From NCBI GenBank assembly GCA_016180145.1, contig JACPBT010000073.1, positions 1 to 15,630 on the forward strand: DNA of 15,630 bases. Reading direction: 5' to 3'. The notes under the pieces are model-generated. The model had not been told where the DNA came from, ran no database searches, and was given only the letters and a program-made list of their open reading frames with translations. Shown piece after piece: positions 11,939 through 15,630 of this stretch (position 1 is the first letter of the stretch; each line of letters begins with the position of its first letter). The DNA comes from Candidatus Woesearchaeota archaeon. GTDB taxonomy: Archaea > Nanobdellota > Nanobdellia > Woesearchaeales > UBA10216. Both the position numbers and the translations under genes were made by a program.

Positions 11939-12868
11939 TTAAGCCGCAATAATCTTCTTCCTGAGCTTCCTTATTTCCTTGTCAAGTTTCAACTCCTCAA
12001 GAAGCTCCTTGTAGCGGTTGCGGATTGTAACTTCCGTAACGCCAGCCACATCAGCCACTTCCCTCTGAGTGCGCTTTTCTCCGTGGAGCAGTGCAGAAAC
12101 GTAAAGTGCAGCAGCAGCAATGCCTGTAGGACCCCTGCCAGAAGTAAGCTCCTGCCTCTGCGCCTTCTCAAGAATCTCAATAGACTTGCTCTGCGCCTCA
12201 GGGCTAATCTTCAAAGCAGACGCAAACCTCGGAACATAATCAGCAGGATTGGAAGGCAGAATGCTAATGCCAAGCTCCCTTGTGACAAAACGATAAGTCC
12301 TACCAATCTCCTTCTTCTCAATACCAGAAGCCTCAGAAAGCTCATCCAGCGTGCGAGGCACTTCATGACGCCTGCAGGCAGCATACAAAGCACCGGCAAC
12401 AACAGACTCCATTGAACGGCCCCTGACAAGGCCACGCTGAACAGCCAGCGTGTAAATACGCGCAGACTCCTCCTCAACAGACTTGGGAAGCTTAAGGTAA
12501 GAAGCAACCCTTTTAAGCTCAGCAAGGGCAAGCTTCAGATTACGCTCAATAGCAGTAGAAATCCTATACTGCCACTTTCTCAAACGGAAGAACTTATTAC
12601 GCGACTTTGCGCCAAGACGCGAAAGGTCAGCCTTGCCGCCAACCTCAGTGCCAAGACCCTGGTCATACTGGGTATATGTAATGGGAGCGCCGGCACGCCT
12701 TCTCTTGTCGCCGCCTTCAGAATCAAACTCACGCCACTCCTGGCTAAAGTCAACCATCTTGTCCTCAACGACAAGACCACAGTCCTTACAGATGACCTCG
12801 CCCTTCTCCTTGTTCCAAAAAAGATTAATACCCCCGCACTCAGGGCATTTCTTCACATAATCAGCCAT
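11939..12868 (-). CDS. tfb: Transcription initiation factor TFB
   Basis: 309 aa. Archaeal TFIIB homologue that binds TBP and the BRE and recruits RNA polymerase. An N-terminal zinc ribbon has C8-x2-C11 and C27-x2-C30, followed by the B-reader/linker region (EWREFDSEGGDKRRRAGAP) and two cyclin-fold repeats at about 105-200 and 205-300. The second ends in TQREVADVAGVTEVTIRNRY, the helix-turn-helix that reads the BRE. GGAGGAA directly before the ATG is a strong ribosome-binding site. Two TATA boxes lie upstream, with a leader of about 65-90 bases. The purine-rich elements before the TATA boxes in this window are the sites this protein should read. Length and motifs are normal. Confidence 0.97.
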   Translation of the reverse strand: MADYVKKCPECGGINLFWNKEKGEVICKDCGLVVEDKMVDFSQEWREFDSEGGDKRRRAGAPITYTQYDQGLGTEVGGKADLSRLGAKSRNKFFRLRKWQYRISTAIERNLKLALAELKRVASYLKLPKSVEEESARIYTLAVQRGLVRGRSMESVVAGALYAACRRHEVPRTLDELSEASGIEKKEIGRTYRFVTRELGISILPSNPADYVPRFASALKISPEAQSKSIEILEKAQRQELTSGRGPTGIAAAALYVSALLHGEKRTQREVADVAGVTEVTIRNRYKELLEELKLDKEIRKLRKKIIAA

Positions 12869-12956
12869 TTCCTCCTTCCCCTAAACCAGCCACAACCCGC
12901 AAAAGCACTAAAACTATGAATACCCCAACAAACAAAAGTGGCTAATTGAGCAAAAC

Positions 12957-12988
12957 TTTATAAAGGCATAACATAACTAATATATAAA
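12957..12988 (-). promoter_or_regulatory. Tandem TATA boxes upstream of TFB
   Basis: On the minus strand the distal box is TTTATATA (12988 to 12981) preceded by CCGAAAGA, and the proximal box is TTTATAAA (12964 to 12957). Starts would fall near 12958 and 12935. The distal context CGAAAGATTTATATA is identical to the promoter of the upstream membrane protein gene. The rest of the 158-base gap shows no other structure. Confidence 0.5.
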
Positions 12989-13026
12989 TCTTTCGGTAGC
13001 TTGAGAGGGAGAACAGCTTCCCTTGT

Positions 13027-14301
13027 TCAGCCGAGAAGAGCGCTGCGCAGAGCAGGCCAGAGAAGAGACTTGTGGTTTTTTGTGTAATAGAAATCAACCA
13101 CTTTGCCTTTAGGTGAGTAAACAGGCTCTGCCTTGTGAACAGTCTGGCAAAAGACTGCCTTCCCGGCTTCTGCCTCATTAAGCGCTTCAATACGCTTCTG
13201 GACACGCTCAGGTAAGCCTTGAACTGCACTTTCCAATTTGTGCACCATATCTCCAAGCTCTGCATGGGTTTTGCGATTCAATTCATCCAGATGGGCTTCT
13301 GTGTTTTCGCAGAGAAGCAAAAACCGCCCGTATGATGGCTGCTCGCTGGCAGTTTCCAGTGCCCTTTGGACAATCCTCTCTTCCATCCGGACAAAATAAT
13401 CAGCCACATCCTTATCAATAGCCGCTGCACGCTCGCGGTAAGGCTCGTTGAATTCGTGTAAAGCCTTTGTTAAGCCTTCTGTGAAGCGGCTCTTACCAGA
13501 AACTACATTTTCAAGTTTACTGCCAAACCTGCCAATGTCGGCATAAAACTCTGCCACTTCCTTCGCTAATGCGCTGGCAGCAACTCCCTCAGGGTGCCTT
13601 CCATGGAATTCTGAAATCTGCTCATTCATCCTTGAAACATGCTCAGTCAATCCTGAAAAAGAATCCTCAAGATAGTCATTAATAAAAGATGCAACAAAGT
13701 CCGAGACTTTCTGCTGATATTCCAACTTCAATGCTTCAACCTCTTCGCGCTTATGTCCTGCAAATGCTGTGGATGCGGTCATTTCCTCGTTAAGTGCTTT
13801 GGCAGCGCTTTCTCCCAGTGCCTGTTCAGCCAGATAGGTCGCCTCTTCTCCAAAGCCTTGAAGCGTCCTGTGCAGCTCGGAACCGTATGCCTCTATTGTG
13901 GCATTGAATGCCTTAATGCCGTCTTTTACAACCTCGCTAACGCTCTTCATGTCACCAATCACCGGCGCAAGAACATTGCTCTCAAACTCGTATGAAAGCC
14001 TTCGCTGTGAAGTCTGTGCCATACGCTTTAAGCCGAACCAGTAAGCAGTTGAAACTGTTGCTCCCACAGTGTTGATTATTACCTTTGCTGCCACATCTTC
14101 AGGAATATCCGAACTATGGTTCATCTGCCATGCAGTATATGTCACGTTGCCCATAAACCAGAAAAAACCGTAAAAAGCAGCAGACATCACCGTATCGCGC
14201 GCCCTTCCAAAAAGGCTGTGTTCGCTCCTGCCTGAAGGAAGAATGCCAACCATGCGCTCAAGGTCAAAAACCCTGTCCAAAGACTTGCTTACAAGTTGCA
14301 T
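13027..14301 (-). CDS. Membrane-anchored helical protein of unknown function
   Basis: 424 aa. Two hydrophobic segments near the N-terminus, about 38-58 (AAFYGFFWFMGNVTYTAW) and 71-91 (AAKVIINTVGATVSTAYWFG), look like a transmembrane hairpin. The remaining 330 residues are charged and mostly helical, with repeated acidic/Leu segments, suggesting a long soluble bundle or coiled-coil stalk on one side of the membrane. The C-terminus (VVDFYYTKNHKSLLWPALRS) is less polar. No catalytic motif or known domain recognised. The ATG at 14301 has AGGTTGT upstream and also lies about 26 bases from a strong TATA box, so the message is probably leaderless. It precedes TFB on the same strand but TFB has separate promoters. 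Overall shape recalls membrane-tethered methyl-accepting or tether proteins; this is only a resemblance. Confidence 0.75.
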   Translation of the reverse strand: MQLVSKSLDRVFDLERMVGILPSGRSEHSLFGRARDTVMSAAFYGFFWFMGNVTYTAWQMNHSSDIPEDVAAKVIINTVGATVSTAYWFGLKRMAQTSQRRLSYEFESNVLAPVIGDMKSVSEVVKDGIKAFNATIEAYGSELHRTLQGFGEEATYLAEQALGESAAKALNEEMTASTAFAGHKREEVEALKLEYQQKVSDFVASFINDYLEDSFSGLTEHVSRMNEQISEFHGRHPEGVAASALAKEVAEFYADIGRFGSKLENVVSGKSRFTEGLTKALHEFNEPYRERAAAIDKDVADYFVRMEERIVQRALETASEQPSYGRFLLLCENTEAHLDELNRKTHAELGDMVHKLESAVQGLPERVQKRIEALNEAEAGKAVFCQTVHKAEPVYSPKGKVVDFYYTKNHKSLLWPALRSALLG

Positions 14302-14323
14302 ACAACCTGATGCAGTCGGCCAC

Positions 14324-14331
14324 TATATAAA
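14324..14331 (-). promoter_or_regulatory. TATA box with BRE for the membrane-anchored protein gene
   Basis: The minus strand reads GTAGCGAAAGATTTATATAG, with TTTATATA at 14331 to 14324. The purine-rich CGAAAG just upstream fits a BRE. Distance to the ATG is about 26 bases, implying a leaderless transcript. Confidence 0.6.
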
Positions 14332-14377
14332 TCTTTCGCTACTAAGCAGTAACAATATGCTGGCTGCCAAAAAATAG

Positions 14378-14384
14378 TTAAAAT
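14378..14384 (+). promoter_or_regulatory. Weak TATA-like element before the Rel gene
   Basis: TTAAAAT, preceded by an A-rich stretch, has its centre about 24 bases from the ATG at 14405. There is no ribosome-binding site before that ATG, so a leaderless start is the natural reading. The element is far from the TTTATATA consensus. Confidence 0.35.
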
Positions 14385-14404
14385 GCGCCCACAACAGAAC
14401 AGCC

Positions 14405-15630
14405 ATGAAAGAGCTTCTGAGCGAAGGGCTTAACAAGGAACAGTTCCTGAACGCAATAATAAGCTACAACCCAAAGGCAGACATGAAAAAGATAAGCGCA
14501 GCATACGACTTCGCAAAAAACGCCCACCAGGGACAAAAAAGAAGGTCAGGTGAGGACTTCTTCTCGCATGCAAAGGAATGCGCATACCTTGTGGCAATGA
14601 TGAAGCTGGATACAAACGCAATCTGCGCAGCCCTGCTCCACGACGTCCTTGAAGACACGAAAACAAAGCCGGAAACACTGGAAAGCCAGTTTGGAACTGA
14701 AACGCTACAGCTTGTTGAGGGAGTAACCAAAGAGCCAAGCAACAGGGCAATGCACAACTACCGCGCAGAAAACATAAGAAAAATACTGCTTGCCACAGCA
14801 AAGGACGTCAGAGTAATCATGATAAAGCTTGCAGACAGGCTGCACAACATGCGCACACTGAAATACCTCCCGCAGGAATCGCAGAAGGAGATAGCAAAGG
14901 AAACGCTTGAGATATACGTGCCAATAGCATACAAGCTCGGAATGTATAGGCTGAAGTCAGAGCTGGAAGACCTGTGCCTCAAGCACCTACAACCGGAAAT
15001 ATACCAGCAGCTAAAGCAGAAAATAGCAAAAAAGAAAAATCGGAGAGAACGGGAAGTCGCCAAAGTAATACACGCAGTCAGAAAGCTACTCGGAGAGAAA
15101 GGAATAGACGCAAGGGTGTCAGGCAGGGCAAAAAACTTCTACGGAATATACAAAAAAATGATAAAAAAAGGATTGAGATTTGAGGAGATAAGAGATTTGT
15201 CCGCAGTAAGGGTCATAGTCAAAGATGCGGAAAACTGCTACTCAGCACTGGAAGCAATACACTCCAAATGGAAACCGCTGAAAGAATACGACGACTACAT
15301 AAAAAACCCAAAGCCAAACCTCTACCAATCACTGCATACAGACATAACATTTGACAACAAACCAATAGAAGTCCAGATAAGAACACAGGAAATGCACCAC
15401 ATAGCAGAAGAGGGAATAGCAGCACACTGGCAATACAAGGAAACCGAAAGAGACAAAAAATTCGACAGGAAAATAAGCTGGCTCAAGCAGATAATGGACT
15501 GGAGAAGCAAGGAAACCGCGCAAGACCTTGTGGAAAGCTTCAAAATAGACATATTCAAGGACGAAATAATTGTAATGACACCAAAAGGCGACTCCATACC
15601 ACTTCCTGAAAAAGCAACCCCTGTTGACTT
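14405..15630 (+). CDS. rel: Long Rel/SpoT (p)ppGpp synthetase-hydrolase (partial, C-terminus outside window)
   Basis: 408 codons are visible, then the window ends. Hydrolase domain: FFSHAKECA with H55, LLHDVLEDT (78-86) with the HD pair at 79-80 and ED at 83-84, and KLADRLHNMRTL (141-152) with N148. Synthetase domain: GRAKNFYGIYKKM (240-252), DLSAVRVIV (264-272), DDYIKNPKPNLYQSLHT (296-312), and IEVQIRTQEMH (321-331) with E322, then AEEGIAAHWQYK. The TGS domain begins at IFKDEIIVMTPKGD (383 onward). Both active sites keep their key residues, so a bifunctional enzyme is predicted. It makes and degrades the alarmone (p)ppGpp from GTP/GDP and ATP. Long Rel proteins are nearly universal in bacteria but uncommon in archaea. 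No start is possible upstream except weak ones; the ATG lacks a ribosome-binding site. Confidence 0.95.
   Translation, partial: MKELLSEGLNKEQFLNAIISYNPKADMKKISAAYDFAKNAHQGQKRRSGEDFFSHAKECAYLVAMMKLDTNAICAALLHDVLEDTKTKPETLESQFGTETLQLVEGVTKEPSNRAMHNYRAENIRKILLATAKDVRVIMIKLADRLHNMRTLKYLPQESQKEIAKETLEIYVPIAYKLGMYRLKSELEDLCLKHLQPEIYQQLKQKIAKKKNRREREVAKVIHAVRKLLGEKGIDARVSGRAKNFYGIYKKMIKKGLRFEEIRDLSAVRVIVKDAENCYSALEAIHSKWKPLKEYDDYIKNPKPNLYQSLHTDITFDNKPIEVQIRTQEMHHIAEEGIAAHWQYKETERDKKFDRKISWLKQIMDWRSKETAQDLVESFKIDIFKDEIIVMTPKGDSIPLPEKATPVD

Noticed and set aside
1..15630. CRISPR array, insertion sequence or tRNA gene
   Set aside because: No regularly spaced repeats, transposase motifs or cloverleaf with conserved TTCRANY arm were seen on either strand.

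Overview
The window is archaeal. It encodes a transcription factor B with a zinc ribbon and two cyclin repeats, an aEF-2 with the diphthamide histidine, ribosomal proteins found only in archaea and eukaryotes (L7Ae, eS28, eL24, archaeal-type uL10 and P1-type L12), an archaeal coiled-coil protein of the COG1340 type, and a HemK2-type methyltransferase. Starts appear either next to a GGAGG-type ribosome-binding site or about 25 bases downstream of a TATA box with no leader. The lineage cannot be fixed from sequence alone. Compact overlapping operons, many small orphan proteins, a bacterial-type adenylate kinase and a Rel/SpoT protein would fit a DPANN-like or other uncultured archaeon, but that is an inference.

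Layout. (1) 1-4712, minus strand: a translation/nucleotide operon read in the order L7Ae, eS28, eL24, NDK, adenylate kinase, aEF-2, uS7 (uS7 runs off the left edge), with overlapping or nearly touching genes. (2) About 4713-5000: a 288-base leader/intergenic region with a distant TATA box, a 10-bp bulged hairpin and a second hairpin just before the L7Ae ribosome-binding site. (3) 5001-6341: an accessory patch with an orphan gene split by an in-frame amber codon, and a divergent antitoxin-toxin pair (AbrB-type plus PIN) with a two-site palindromic operator. (4) 6361-9451, minus strand: a COG1340 coiled-coil gene and the L1-L10-L12 ribosomal stalk operon. (5) 9540-10712, plus strand: a methyltransferase fused to a COG2112-type kinase, apparently sharing a palindromic TATA box with the divergent L1 operon. 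(6) 10693-11453: two small membrane proteins and a relic antitoxin. (7) 11516-11845: a minimal O6-alkylguanine DNA alkyltransferase. (8) 11939-14301, minus strand: TFB and an unrecognised membrane-anchored helical protein. (9) 14405 to the right edge: a long Rel/SpoT (p)ppGpp synthetase-hydrolase, cut off in its TGS domain.

How they fit together. Most of the window is translation machinery: ribosomal proteins, elongation, a release-factor methyltransferase and nucleotide balancing by NDK and ADK. Basal transcription (TFB) and a stringent-response enzyme lie nearby. The most unusual items are the methyltransferase-kinase fusion, the full-length Rel protein in an archaeon, the amber-split gene, the relic antitoxin that keeps an operator-like site, and the structured region upstream of the L7Ae operon.
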